Part shown: piece by piece, positions 1-8,748 of the stretch
Layout of the letters: every line of letters starts with the position of its first letter
Position numbering within the stretch: position 1 is the first letter of the stretch
Origin: Streptomyces sp. NBC_01353
GTDB lineage: Bacteria > Actinomycetota > Actinomycetes > Streptomycetales > Streptomycetaceae
Length of the DNA stretch: 64,000 nt
Direction of reading: 5' to 3'
Assembly (NCBI RefSeq): GCF_036237275.1
Contig: NZ_CP108352.1
Span: 3,224,001-3,288,000 of the forward strand
Notes under the pieces: generated by a model
What the model saw: the letters and a program-made list of their open reading frames with translations, nothing else
What the model was told of the DNA's origin: nothing
Database searches by the model: none
Program-made: the position numbers and the translations under genes

Positions 1-1
1 C

Positions 2-1159
2 GACGAGATCATCAGACGCTGCGGCGAGGCCGACATCCGCCTCGACGCGGAGTCCGAGGACTTCGACCGGCTGCGGGCCCTTGAGCGCAACGCCCCCGAG
101 GCGCTGGCCACCGTGGAGGCCGCATTCCGCGAGCAGACCGGGCGGGTGGGCACAACGGAGGCGGCGCTGGCCGCGATGCGGGAGCGGTACGCCGATTCGG
201 CGGTCTCGCCCGTCGCGAGCGCCGTCGAGCAGGCCAAGGACCGGCTGGTGTTCGCCACGACCAACCTGGACCACGCCCGACAGAAGATGGAGGCCGGCGA
301 CAACGGCGCCGCCGCGGTGCGCATCCGGGCCGCCGAGGGAGCCGTCGACCAGGCGGCGCGGCTCATCGAGGCCGTGGACCGGCGGGCCCAGGAACTCGCG
401 GAGGCCGTGGGCAAGCTGCCGACCGCGCTGGCCGAGACGGAGGCCGACCTCGCCGATGCCCATGGTCTGCTTCAGGGCACGACGGAGGGGGTCCCCACCG
501 CCGATCTCCAGGGCCGCATCGCCCGTGCGGAGTCCGTCGTCGCCGATGTGCGGCGGTTGGTGGAGGCGGGCCGCTACGACCCGCTCGACGCGCTGCGCCG
601 CGTCGAGGAGGCCGATGCCGTCCTCGACGAGGCGCTGGAGGGCGCGCGGGAGCGCGAGTCGGGAACGCGGCGCGCCCGCGCGCTCCTCGATCAGGCGATG
701 CTGACCGCCCGTTCCGCGATCGGGGCGGCGGCCGACTACGTCACGACGCATCGCGGGGCGGTCGGCAGCGAGGCCCGTACGCGACTGGCCGAGGCCCAGC
801 GGCGGCTGGAGAAGGCCAGGGAGCTCGCGGCCGCCGACGACCCGCAGGCCGCGCTCGCCGAGGCCCAGCAGGCGGACGCGCTGGCACGCCGGGCTCAGGA
901 CCTCGCCGAGCAGGACGTCCGCACGTATGGGAACCCGAACGGTCTGGGCGGTGTAACAGGGGTGGGAGGTGGCGGCGGCGGGCTCGGCGGTGCGGTGCTC
1001 GGCGGCATCATCCTCGGCGGATTGTTCGGCGGAGGTTCCGGCAGAGGCGGAGGCGGTTTCGGTGGTGGCGGCTTCGGGGGTGGAGGTTTCGGCGGCGTGC
1101 CCGGCAGCTTCGGCGGCGGGGGCACACGCGGCCGGCTGGGCGGCGGCGGCCGTTTCTGA
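2..1159 (+). CDS. TPM-domain protein, C-terminal part (5' end outside window)
   Basis: The reading frame is open from base 2, so the gene starts upstream; 385 residues are visible. The visible part is mostly long alanine-, glutamate- and arginine-rich helices, likely coiled coil. It ends in a glycine-rich tail of about 70 residues with a short hydrophobic stretch (GGAVLGGIILGGLFGGG) and repeated GGGGFGG units. This matches the C-terminal half of large actinobacterial TPM-domain (YgcG-like) membrane proteins, whose N-terminal TPM domain would lie outside the window. A PspA gene follows after 35 bp, as is common for this pair, which suggests a shared envelope-stress role. The family call rests on the tail and the neighbour, since the diagnostic domain is not visible. 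Confidence 0.75.
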   Translation, partial: DEIIRRCGEADIRLDAESEDFDRLRALERNAPEALATVEAAFREQTGRVGTTEAALAAMRERYADSAVSPVASAVEQAKDRLVFATTNLDHARQKMEAGDNGAAAVRIRAAEGAVDQAARLIEAVDRRAQELAEAVGKLPTALAETEADLADAHGLLQGTTEGVPTADLQGRIARAESVVADVRRLVEAGRYDPLDALRRVEEADAVLDEALEGARERESGTRRARALLDQAMLTARSAIGAAADYVTTHRGAVGSEARTRLAEAQRRLEKARELAAADDPQAALAEAQQADALARRAQDLAEQDVRTYGNPNGLGGVTGVGGGGGGLGGAVLGGIILGGLFGGGSGRGGGGFGGGGFGGGGFGGVPGSFGGGGTRGRLGGGGRF

Positions 1160-1194
1160 CCCTGTCACGCTCATCGCGTTCAAGGAGATCAAGC

Positions 1195-1902
1195 ATGTCG
1201 AAGCAGACGATCCTCGGCCGTGTCGCCCAGCTGGCGAAGGCCAACATCAACGCCCTTCTGGACCAGGCCGAGGACCCGCAGAAGATGCTGGACCAGCTGA
1301 TCCGCGACTACACGAGCAACATCGCGGAGGCGGAGGAGGCGGTGGCGGCGACGATCGGGAATCTGCGGCTGATGGAGCAGGACCACCAGGAGGACGTCGG
1401 CGCGGCGAAGGAGTGGGGCGAGAAGGCCCTGGCCGCGAGCAGGAAGGGGGACGAGCTGCGGGCCGGCGGACAGCCGGCGGAGGCGGACAGGTTCGACAAC
1501 CTGGCGAAGGTCGCGTTGGGACGCCAGCTGCAGTCCGAGAAGGAGGCGAGGACGGCGGAGCCGACGATCGCCTCGCAGACCGAGGTGGTGGACACGCTCA
1601 AGTCCGGCCTGGGCCAGATGAAGACCAAGCTGAACGAGCTCCAGGCGAAGCGGGACGAGCTGGTGGCGCGGGCCAAGTCCGCGCAGGCGCAGAACCGGAT
1701 GATGGACGCGGTGAAGAGCATCGACGTCCTGGACCCGACGAGCGAGCTGAGCCGGTTCGAGGACAAGGTGCGGCGCGAGGAGGCGAAGGCGATGGGGAAG
1801 CAGGAGCTGGCCGCCTCCTCGCTGGACGCCCAGTTCGAGCAGCTGGACGCCCTCGGCGACAGCGCGGAGATCGAGGCCCGGCTCGCCGCGCTCAAGGGGT
1901 AG
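1195..1902 (+). CDS. pspA: PspA/IM30 family envelope-stress protein
   Basis: This 235-residue protein is almost entirely charged alpha helix. It begins MSKQTILGRVAQLAKANIN, followed by the DPQKMLDQLIRDY segment typical of PspA/IM30 proteins, which bind and stabilise the inner face of the cytoplasmic membrane under stress. An AAGGAG ribosome-binding site lies 6 bases before the ATG. Length is normal for the family. It lies 35 bp after the TPM-domain gene and is probably co-transcribed with it. Confidence 0.93.
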   Translation: MSKQTILGRVAQLAKANINALLDQAEDPQKMLDQLIRDYTSNIAEAEEAVAATIGNLRLMEQDHQEDVGAAKEWGEKALAASRKGDELRAGGQPAEADRFDNLAKVALGRQLQSEKEARTAEPTIASQTEVVDTLKSGLGQMKTKLNELQAKRDELVARAKSAQAQNRMMDAVKSIDVLDPTSELSRFEDKVRREEAKAMGKQELAASSLDAQFEQLDALGDSAEIEARLAALKG

Positions 1903-1967
1903 CGCCCGCCCTGCGGGCCCGGTGCGGGGTGGTGCTCGGCCGGGCCCTCGGGGCGGTCCGACGCTGG

Positions 1968-4547
1968 TCAGAACATGCTCAGCAGCTGCTCCACGGTCGG
2001 CTCCGCGGCGTCGCCGCCGTCCGGCAGGGGCAGTTCGAACCAGACCGTCTTGCCGCGCGGGGTGCGGCGCGAGCCCCAGGCCGCGCTGAGGAGTCCGACC
2101 AGCTGCAGTCCGCGCCCGCCCTCGTCGGTGTCCTTGGCCCGGCGACGCCTCGGCTGGACCAGGCCGGCGTCCCAGACCTCGCAGACCAGGGTGCGGTCGC
2201 GCAGCAGCCGCAGCCGGATCTCGCCCTCGCCGTAGCGCAGGGCGTTGGTGACCAGCTCGCTGACGAGCAGTTCGACGGTGTCCACCAGCGGCTCGAGGTC
2301 CCACGCGGTGAGCTGCGCCCGGGCCAGCTCGCGGGCGCGGCCGACCGAGCGGGGTTCTCTGGGCAGCCGCCAGTCCCCCACCGCGTCGCACGGCAGTCCC
2401 TGGATACGGGCCATGAGGAGGGCGATGTCGTCCTCGCCGTGCCCGGTGTCGAGGGTGGTCAGGACCCGGTCGCAGACGTCCTCGAGGGGGCGTGCCGCAT
2501 CGGTGAGGGCGTTGCGGAACGCGCTCAGGCCCTCGTCGAGGGGATGGTCGCGGGACTCGACGAGCCCGTCGGTGTAGAGGGCGAGCAGCGAACCCTCGGG
2601 CAGTTCGACCTCCACCTCCTCGAAGGGTTCGCCGCCGACGCCGAGCGGCATCCCCGGGGGCACGTCGAGCAGCATGGCCTTCTCGCCGGGTTCGACGAGG
2701 ACCGGCGGCAGATGGCCGGCGTTGGCGAAGGTGCAGCGGCGGGTGACCGGGTCGTAGACGGCGTAGACGCAGGTGGCGAGGTAGACCTCGGAGAGTTCGG
2801 GTCCGCGGGCCTTGTGGGCGCGGGCGCTCTGCTGGGCCCCGGCGGGGGCTCCGAGGCCGCGGGCGATCTCGTCGAGGTGGGAGAGGACCTCGGCGGGTTC
2901 GAGGTCGAGCTGGGCCAGGGTGCGGACGGCGGTGCGCAGTTCGCCCATGGCGACGGCGGCGCGCAGGCCGCGGCCCATGACGTCGCCGATGACCAGTGCG
3001 GTGCGGTGGCCAGGGAGTTCGATCACGTCGAACCAGTCGCCACCGACTTCGGTGGCCGTGGTGCCGGGGAGGTAGCGGCAGGCGATGTCCAGGCCGGCGG
3101 CCTCGGGGTCGCCGGGCGGGAGGAGGCTGCGCTGGAGGATCAGGGCCCGCTCGTGCTCGCGGCGGTAGAGGCGGGCGTTGTCGATGCAGACCGCGGCTCG
3201 GGCGGCCAACTCGACGGCGAGGGCCCGGTCCCGTTCGCCGAAGGGCTCGCTGCCCTTGGCGCGGGAGAACTGCGCGAGGCCGACGACGGTGTCGTGGGCG
3301 ACCATCGGGACCACGAGGGTGGAGTGGACGAGGCTGCCGTCGACCCCCGGCACCGTTCTCACCCGTCGGGTGCGCAGCGCCCCGGCGCAGGGCGAGTTGA
3401 AGGGGTAGTGGTGGACGGAGCCGACCTCGACGGGGCCTGTGCCGCAACAGCCTTCGTCCGCCCCGGCGCCGGCGGTCGCCTCGGGGTTCCTGAGCGGGGT
3501 GTCGGCGACGGCGCTGGCGAAGGCCACGCGGCGCAGTTCGGCGCTGCCCGCCCCATAGCCCACGTCGTGGGAGCTGCCCCATCGTCCGGGCGGTGCCTCG
3601 TCCCCGGTCAGCAGCCCCTGGTAGAGGTCGACGGAGGCAAGGTCGCAGAAGCCGGGGACGGCGACGTCGAGCAGCTCGCGGGCGGTGGCCTCCAGGTCGA
3701 GGGAGTTGCCTATGCGGGCGCCGGCCTCGTTGAGCAGGGCGAGGTTGCGGCGGGCGCTCGCCGCCTCGCGGGCGGCGTTGTGGCGGCGGGTCACGTCGAT
3801 GCCGAGGCCGGCGACGCCGACGGGCCGCCCGGTGCCGCCGTGTACGCGGTAGAGGTTGATCGACCAGTGGCGCCGGTCGGTGGAGCCCGGGGGCGCTCCG
3901 ACGATCTGGAGCTCGGTGACGGCCTCGCCGGTCTCCAGGACCCGCTGGAGCGCGGCGGTCATCCGCTCGGCCTCGGGGCGCGAGAGGTAGTCGTGGACGG
4001 TACGGCCCCGGTGGTCGTCGGCCGAGCCGCCGAAGACGGCCGCGAAGCGCTGGTTGGCACGCTTCACGGTGAGGTCGGTACCGAAGAGAAGGAAACCGAA
4101 GGGCGATTGGCCGAAAATGGCCTGCGAAGCGGCGAGGTCGGTCTCGATGTGCCGCAGGGCCCGCACATCGACGACGATGCACAGCGCGGCCCGCTCACCG
4201 GTCGTTGTCTCGCTCGGCATGACGTACATCTCGGCGATTCCGTCACGGCGGTTCTGCCCCGGTATGCGGAACGGGACGAGGCCCGTCCACTCCTTGCCGT
4301 CGAGGATCTCCGCGACCCGGCGCCGACCACGCTCCCGCAGGTCGGGCGGCATGAACGCCTCGACCGGGTCCCTGCCCATCGCCTCTTCGGCGGGCACGCC
4401 GAAGAGGTCGACGGCCCGGCGGCTCCACTGGTCGACGAGCCCGTCGGGCCCTATCGAGAAGGAGGCGACCCGGATGTAGTCATAGATCGAGCCGGGCGGG
4501 CTGCTCTGCCACACGACGCCGCTCGCCGTCTCAGGTATCTCGCTCAC
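1968..4547 (-). CDS. PAS-GAF-SpoIIE (PP2C) serine phosphatase with C-terminal ATPase domain
   Basis: An 859-residue multidomain signalling protein. Two PAS-like sensor regions lie at about 20-130 and 140-255, then a GAF-like region at about 270-440. The SpoIIE/PP2C phosphatase domain (about 460-690) carries GGDWFDVI, GDVMGRG, NAGHLPP and YTDGLVE. A GHKL ATPase domain at about 710-845 carries LLVSELVTNALRYG and DEGGRGLQLV. In Streptomyces such proteins act in anti-sigma/anti-anti-sigma partner-switching: the phosphatase dephosphorylates an anti-sigma antagonist and the kinase-like domain phosphorylates it. The signal sensed is unknown. The next gene upstream on the same strand encodes a stand-alone version of the C-terminal ATPase domain. 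Confidence 0.93.
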   Translation of the reverse strand: MSEIPETASGVVWQSSPPGSIYDYIRVASFSIGPDGLVDQWSRRAVDLFGVPAEEAMGRDPVEAFMPPDLRERGRRRVAEILDGKEWTGLVPFRIPGQNRRDGIAEMYVMPSETTTGERAALCIVVDVRALRHIETDLAASQAIFGQSPFGFLLFGTDLTVKRANQRFAAVFGGSADDHRGRTVHDYLSRPEAERMTAALQRVLETGEAVTELQIVGAPPGSTDRRHWSINLYRVHGGTGRPVGVAGLGIDVTRRHNAAREAASARRNLALLNEAGARIGNSLDLEATARELLDVAVPGFCDLASVDLYQGLLTGDEAPPGRWGSSHDVGYGAGSAELRRVAFASAVADTPLRNPEATAGAGADEGCCGTGPVEVGSVHHYPFNSPCAGALRTRRVRTVPGVDGSLVHSTLVVPMVAHDTVVGLAQFSRAKGSEPFGERDRALAVELAARAAVCIDNARLYRREHERALILQRSLLPPGDPEAAGLDIACRYLPGTTATEVGGDWFDVIELPGHRTALVIGDVMGRGLRAAVAMGELRTAVRTLAQLDLEPAEVLSHLDEIARGLGAPAGAQQSARAHKARGPELSEVYLATCVYAVYDPVTRRCTFANAGHLPPVLVEPGEKAMLLDVPPGMPLGVGGEPFEEVEVELPEGSLLALYTDGLVESRDHPLDEGLSAFRNALTDAARPLEDVCDRVLTTLDTGHGEDDIALLMARIQGLPCDAVGDWRLPREPRSVGRARELARAQLTAWDLEPLVDTVELLVSELVTNALRYGEGEIRLRLLRDRTLVCEVWDAGLVQPRRRRAKDTDEGGRGLQLVGLLSAAWGSRRTPRGKTVWFELPLPDGGDAAEPTVEQLLSMF

Positions 4548-4694
4548 GCGACCGTCCCCTCCAGCTCACCGCACCGGACCGGCCATGCCCGCAGTATTCA
4601 GCACTACGGCCCCCGACGGCACGACGTTCACGATCACAGGGTGGTCTCGTTCATTTCCGGCCGAGCCCTGGTGATCGTTGTCCCTCCCCGTCTT

Positions 4695-5114
4695 CTAACC
4701 CGGCAGGGCCAGCTCGAACCACACTGTCTTGCCCGTCCTGCCCTTGCGGGTGCCCCAGCGCCGAGCAGAACAAGCCACGAGCTGCAGCCCGCGGCCGCCC
4801 TCGTCATCGGGGCCGGCGGGGCGTTCGGTGGGCGCGTCCGGAAGGGGATCGGAGACTTCCACGAGAAGGGCGGGATGACGAGCGGGGTCGCCGCCGTCCG
4901 GTTGGACGTGTACGAGGCGGACGCCGATGGGGCCGGAGGCGTAGCGCAGGGAATTGGTCACCAGCTCGCTCACCAGCAGGACGGTGACGTCACCCACGGC
5001 GGGGTCGATCTTCCAGGCCCGGAGCGTGTCGCGCACGGCGTGGCGCGCGGTGCGCACGGCGTTGGCCTCCGCTGGGAAGTACCACTCGGCGCAGTCGCCT
5101 TCGGTGTCGATCAC
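4695..5114 (-). CDS. ATP-binding protein, anti-sigma-factor (RsbW/GHKL) type
   Basis: This 139-residue protein is essentially a single GHKL ATPase domain. It has the N-box VLLVSELVTNSLRYASG and the G-box DEGGRGLQLV, and ends in a KTVWFELALPG strand. It closely resembles the C-terminal domain of the adjacent phosphatase gene, down to that last strand. GTG start. Streptomycetes carry dozens of such regulators, thought to be serine kinases controlling sigma-factor antagonists. Its target cannot be read from the sequence. Confidence 0.88.
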   Translation of the reverse strand: MIDTEGDCAEWYFPAEANAVRTARHAVRDTLRAWKIDPAVGDVTVLLVSELVTNSLRYASGPIGVRLVHVQPDGGDPARHPALLVEVSDPLPDAPTERPAGPDDEGGRGLQLVACSARRWGTRKGRTGKTVWFELALPG

Positions 5115-5257
5115 GCCTGATCACTTCCCCAGCCCATCACCAGAAGGAAGGCCCACGCCCTATTTCGGGGGGTTAATCAGGACATACCCGATATTCAGGG
5201 CGAGATATCGCGGGGAGTGGACCGGCAGGCGCATGGTGGCACGAACGGCGTAGAGCC

Positions 5258-5701
5258 TCAGCCGCACACTCCGTCAGCCGGGGCGACCGGCAGTCGCCGT
5301 CCGGCCTCGGCGACGGCGGGCCGGTCCTGGTCGAGCCAGTCGACGGAGTCCAGCTCGTGGCGGGCCAGCCAGCGCAGCTCGTCGTGGTCCTCCAGCGGGC
5401 GCGGTTCGCCGGAGAGCAGCCGGACGGTCCACACCTGGAGGACGTAACCGGGCTTCAGCGGCCACTCGCCGGGGATGCGCTCCCCGGGCTCGGTCTCGAC
5501 GCCGAGCTCCTCGCGCAATTCGCGGACCAGGGCTTCTTCGGCACTCTCCCCCGGCTCCAGCTTGCCGCCGGGAAGCTCCCATCGGCCTGCGAGCTCGGCG
5601 GGGGCGCTGCGGCGCGCGGCCAGCAGGCGCCCCCTGTCGTACACGGCTCCGGCAACCACGACCACGTGGTCGGCCACGTGGTCGGCACGGCGATCTGTCA
5701 T
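5258..5701 (-). CDS. NUDIX hydrolase, MutT-like
   Basis: A 147-residue protein with a full Nudix box. It reads GKLEPGESAEEALVREL followed by REELGV, giving the GX5EX7REUXEEXGU pattern. The LAARRSAP-to-WELPGGKLEPGE segment is typical of MutT-type 8-oxo-dGTP or CTP pyrophosphohydrolases. I chose the start at MTDRRADH; the frame stays open further upstream but there it crosses a repeated intergenic hairpin. Likely role: nucleotide-pool sanitation. The substrate is inferred only from family similarity. Confidence 0.88.
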   Translation of the reverse strand: MTDRRADHVADHVVVVAGAVYDRGRLLAARRSAPAELAGRWELPGGKLEPGESAEEALVRELREELGVETEPGERIPGEWPLKPGYVLQVWTVRLLSGEPRPLEDHDELRWLARHELDSVDWLDQDRPAVAEAGRRLPVAPADGVCG

Positions 5702-5721
5702 GGTCCGGAGCGTATCCCGCG

Positions 5722-5756
5722 TGGGGGTACCCCCAGGCCGAAGGCTCTGGGGGAGG
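5722..5756. repeat. Dispersed Streptomyces-type intergenic hairpin element, copy 1
   Basis: A GC-rich hairpin (arms 5730-5739 and 5743-5753, with one bulged T) lies between the NUDIX start and the SPOR-like stop codon. A related sequence occurs at 59909-59940; both share GGGGGT, then a C-run, then GAAG/GGAG and CTGGGGGAGG. Elements like this are scattered between genes in Streptomyces genomes. It could act as a terminator for the upstream minus-strand gene. Confidence 0.6.
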
Positions 5757-5936
5757 TCAGACCGCGGGCTGGCCGATGCGCTCGACCGAGTAGAGCTGCT
5801 TGTGTCCACGGTCGTCGAGACTGTCGGCGACCTTCTGGGCTTCGTCCTGCGTTGCGTATCGCCCGACGCGATAGCGGTTCCCGTTGTCGTCCTGCCGTAT
5901 GACCAGCCAGGCCAGGACAGGGCCACTGTCGGTCAT
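5757..5936 (-). CDS. Small SPOR-like hypothetical protein
   Basis: A 59-residue protein starting MTDSGPVLAWLVIRQDDNG and ending VERIGQPAV. It contains the YRVGRY-to-QDEAQKVADSL pattern of sporulation-related (SPOR-type) repeat folds: strand, then a helix bearing A-x-x-x-A. GGAGGGAG precedes the ATG by 6 bases. Acidic, with no signal peptide or membrane segment, so it does not look like a cell-wall-binding SPOR lipoprotein. Small proteins of this kind are common in Streptomyces; function unknown. Confidence 0.72.
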   Translation of the reverse strand: MTDSGPVLAWLVIRQDDNGNRYRVGRYATQDEAQKVADSLDDRGHKQLYSVERIGQPAV

Positions 5937-6202
5937 CGGGCTTCTCCCTCCGCCGGTCCGGTCGTCTCTAAGGATCTCCCTGAAATGGCAATCCGCATAT
6001 GCCCGACCCTACGCCTGACCTTTACACAGCGGATACGGGTTTTCACAAAGAGGTACGGATCCGGCCGGGAATTGACGAAGGGAGGCCGAAGATCAGGCCC
6101 CGGAGGCGGCCTGGAGGACGGTCGGCACGGGCGCCAGGACGGGGGCGGCCGCCGCGGGATCCTTACGGCAGACGTCGCCCACGCACCGAAGCGCGGGCCG
6201 GG

Positions 6203-6955
6203 TCAGCGCACCGGCAGGTGGTAGGCGATCCGGTACCGGTCGGCCGGGACGACGACGTCGGCCGTCTCCACCGCCCGCCCCGAGGCGTAGTAGGTCCGCT
6301 CGACCACCATCACCACATGACCCGGCACGCCGCCCAGCGCCAGGAGCTCCTCCGCGAGGCCGGGGCGCGCGCCGACCTCCTCCACCACGTTGTCGACGAC
6401 CACATCGATCGCCGCCATCCGCTCGACGACCCCGCAGCCGCCCAGCGGCCCCTCCTCGGGAAGCATGACGGGCGTCCGGCCGGTGACCGCGAGCGGCTCC
6501 CAGGAGGTGGAGAGCATCATCGACTCGCCCGCGTCCCGGTACACGTACCGCGTGCGCATCACCCGCTCCCCCGGCTCGATGCCGAGCCGTGCGGCCACGA
6601 CGGCGCTCGCCTGCTCCTGCTCACTGCTGGATTCCCAGGTCCCCCGCGCGCCGTCGGCCGCCTGCTCCTGCCGGAAGGGGTTGGCGCCGGACGGCGGCCG
6701 GTACCCGGAGCGGGCGATCCGGCGCGGCACCGGCCGCTCCCGTACGTACGTCCCCGAGCCCGAGCGGCCTTCGACCAGCCCCTCGGCCATGAGCACCTTG
6801 CGGGCCTCCAGCGCCACGGTGTCAGAGACCCCGTACTCCTCGCGGATACGCGCCTGCGAGGGGAGTCGGGTGTGCGGCGGCAGCGAGCCGTTGGCGATCT
6901 TCTCCCGGAGATCGCTCGCCACACGCAGATAGGCGGGCTGCTCACCGAACGTCAC
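6203..6955 (-). CDS. GntR/HutC family transcriptional regulator
   Basis: A 250-residue regulator. The N-terminal winged helix-turn-helix (about 8-75) carries LREKIANGSLPPHTRLPSQ and VLMAEGLVEGRSGSGTYV. A HutC/UTRA ligand-binding domain occupies about 100-245, with MRTRYVYRDAG and VMVVERTYYASGRAVETADV. UTRA domains often sense sugars, sugar phosphates or related metabolites. It is divergent from the chitinase gene across a 224-bp gap. The dasR-type operator in that gap does not imply that this protein is DasR; its N-terminus differs from the DasR sequence I know. Ligand unknown. Confidence 0.9.
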   Translation of the reverse strand: MTFGEQPAYLRVASDLREKIANGSLPPHTRLPSQARIREEYGVSDTVALEARKVLMAEGLVEGRSGSGTYVRERPVPRRIARSGYRPPSGANPFRQEQAADGARGTWESSSEQEQASAVVAARLGIEPGERVMRTRYVYRDAGESMMLSTSWEPLAVTGRTPVMLPEEGPLGGCGVVERMAAIDVVVDNVVEEVGARPGLAEELLALGGVPGHVVMVVERTYYASGRAVETADVVVPADRYRIAYHLPVR

Positions 6956-7111
6956 TGGACACTCCCCTCAGGTTGACGGACAGCTACAGAGTGACAACCC
7001 TCGGTGTCCACCCGCAACCATGGGCCAAAGTTTCACCCGAAGTGATGACTTGCCTTTACGCCTGCGCTTACCGCAGGTATAGCAGTCGATCTCCACCGAA
7101 GCCTTGACCTC

Positions 7112-7127
7112 AATGGTCCAGACCAAT
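7112..7127. promoter_or_regulatory. DasR-responsive (dre-like) operator upstream of chitinase
   Basis: The sequence AATGGTCCAGACCAAT, with dyad core TGGTCCAGACCA (7114-7125), lies 53-68 bp before the chitinase ATG. The published Streptomyces dre consensus is close to ACTGGTCTAGACCACT and this site matches 13 of 16 positions. Direct-repeat or dyad boxes of this type are known in front of Streptomyces chitinase genes and mediate control by the N-acetylglucosamine regulator DasR. Confidence 0.75.
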
Positions 7128-7179
7128 ACTTTCCTGTGAGCACAGCTCCCTTCCGGCACACGCACAGGAAACGAGCCTC

Positions 7180-8538
7180 ATGCGTCGTAGAACCCTTTCC
7201 CGGCTGACGATCGCCGCCCTCTCCCTCGGTCTCGTGGCCACTCTCGCGCCCTCCGCCGGCGCCGACTCCGCGTCACGCACCGACTCCGCCTCGTACGGCG
7301 ACAGCCGACCCGCCCACAAGCGCGTCGGCTACTTCACCCAATGGGGCGTCTACGGACGGAACTTCCAGGTCAAGGACCTGGAGACCAGCGGCACTGCCGC
7401 CAAGCTCAGCCACATCAACTACGCCTTCGGCAACGTGAGTTCCGGCGGCAAGTGCTTCACCGGCAACATCCCCGGCGAGGCCGACGCCTGGGCCGACTAC
7501 GTCCGCCCGCTCGACGCGGCGGGCTCGGTGGACGGCGTCGCCGACACCGCCGACCAGCCGCTCGCCGGCAACTTCAACCAGCTGCGCGAGCTCAAGGCCA
7601 AGCACCCCGGCCTCAAAGTCATGATCTCGCTGGGTGGTTGGAGCTGGTCCACCCACTTCTCCGACGCGGCCCGCACCCCCGCCTCGCGCAAGGCGTTCGT
7701 CTCCTCCTGCATCGATCTCTACATCAAGGGCAACCTGCCCACGGATGGCACCCGTGGCGGCGCGGGAGCCGCCGCGGGTCTCTTCGACGGCATCGACCTC
7801 GACTGGGAGTGGCCCGGCTCGGCCGGCGACGTCGACACCGTCTTCCGCCCGGAGGACAAGCAGAACTTCACCGCGCTCGTACGGGAGTTCCGCACCCAGC
7901 TCGACGCGTACGCGAAGACGCGGAAGAGCCACGGCAAGCGCAAGCACTACGAGCTGACCGCGTTCGTCCCCACCGCCCCCGCCAAGATCGACGCGGGCTT
8001 CGAGGTCCGCACGATCATGCGCGACCTGGACTTCGTCAATCTCCAGGGCTACGACTTCCACGGCCCCTGGGAGTCCACCACCGCCCAGCAGTCCGCGCTC
8101 TTCGCGAAGAACGACTTCAGCGTCGACCAGACCGTGAACGACTGGCTGCGACGCGGTGCGCCCGCCCGCAAGCTCGTGGTGGGGATGCCGTTCTACGGCC
8201 AGGGCTGGACGGGCGTCACGGGCGGCGGCAACGGCCTCGGCCGACCGGCGACCGGCCCCGCGCCGGCCACCTGGGCGAACGGCTACGAGGACTACAAGGC
8301 GCTCAAGAAGCTCGCGGACTCGGGCTCGTACACCGTCCACCGCGACTGGAGGAACGGCCACGCCTGGCTGTTCGACGGGACGACCCTGTGGACGTACGAC
8401 GACCCGCAGGTGCTGCGCACCAAGTCGGCCTACGTACGGGCCAAGGGGCTCGGCGGCGCGATGTTCTGGTCGCTGGACGGGGACACCCCCGACGGCGAGC
8501 TGATCACGGCGGTCGACGGGGTTCTCGGCCGCCGGTAG
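7180..8538 (+). CDS. Secreted GH18 chitinase
   Basis: A 452-residue protein with a Sec-type signal peptide (MRRRTLSRLTIAALSLGLVA, cleavage near AGA-DS). A single glycoside hydrolase family 18 barrel follows. The catalytic signature DGIDLDWEW lies at 203-211, with Glu210 as the expected proton donor. The substrate-binding strands KVMISLGGWSWS and MRDLDFVNLQGYDFHGPWES are present, and it ends with GAMFWSLDGDTPDGEL. No chitin-binding or fibronectin domain is seen, so it is a catalytic-domain-only enzyme. It hydrolyses beta-1,4 N-acetylglucosamine polymers outside the cell. A dre-like site lies upstream and a strong bidirectional hairpin downstream. Confidence 0.95.
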   Translation: MRRRTLSRLTIAALSLGLVATLAPSAGADSASRTDSASYGDSRPAHKRVGYFTQWGVYGRNFQVKDLETSGTAAKLSHINYAFGNVSSGGKCFTGNIPGEADAWADYVRPLDAAGSVDGVADTADQPLAGNFNQLRELKAKHPGLKVMISLGGWSWSTHFSDAARTPASRKAFVSSCIDLYIKGNLPTDGTRGGAGAAAGLFDGIDLDWEWPGSAGDVDTVFRPEDKQNFTALVREFRTQLDAYAKTRKSHGKRKHYELTAFVPTAPAKIDAGFEVRTIMRDLDFVNLQGYDFHGPWESTTAQQSALFAKNDFSVDQTVNDWLRRGAPARKLVVGMPFYGQGWTGVTGGGNGLGRPATGPAPATWANGYEDYKALKKLADSGSYTVHRDWRNGHAWLFDGTTLWTYDDPQVLRTKSAYVRAKGLGGAMFWSLDGDTPDGELITAVDGVLGRR

Positions 8539-8662
8539 GCCGCCGGCTCCGGCCGGGACCGCACGCCCACGGACCGCGGGTCGACCCGCCACCGACGGTG
8601 TGTCGGGGAGCGACGGCAGGTCACGGGCCGCCCTCCCGGCACGCCGTCCCGGCCCGCACAAC

Positions 8663-8700
8663 GGTGGGGCCGGGTCTCCCGAAGGAGGCCCGGCCCCACC
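8663..8700. terminator. Bidirectional terminator between chitinase and septum-formation-type gene
   Basis: A 17-bp stem (8663-8679 with 8684-8700) has one G-T pair and a CGAA loop. It sits between the converging ends of the chitinase gene and the minus-strand gene ending at 8749. The T-run is poor, as usual in Streptomyces. Confidence 0.8.
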
Positions 8701-8748
8701 GACGTACGCGCGATCGGCCCGCCGACGTACGCCCGCCCGGCCCAAGGG

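Noticed and set aside
969-5120. Very long open frame on the plus strand
   Set aside because: It lies antisense or out of frame to PspA and the SpoIIE phosphatase. The translation is low-complexity and typical of high-GC shadow frames.
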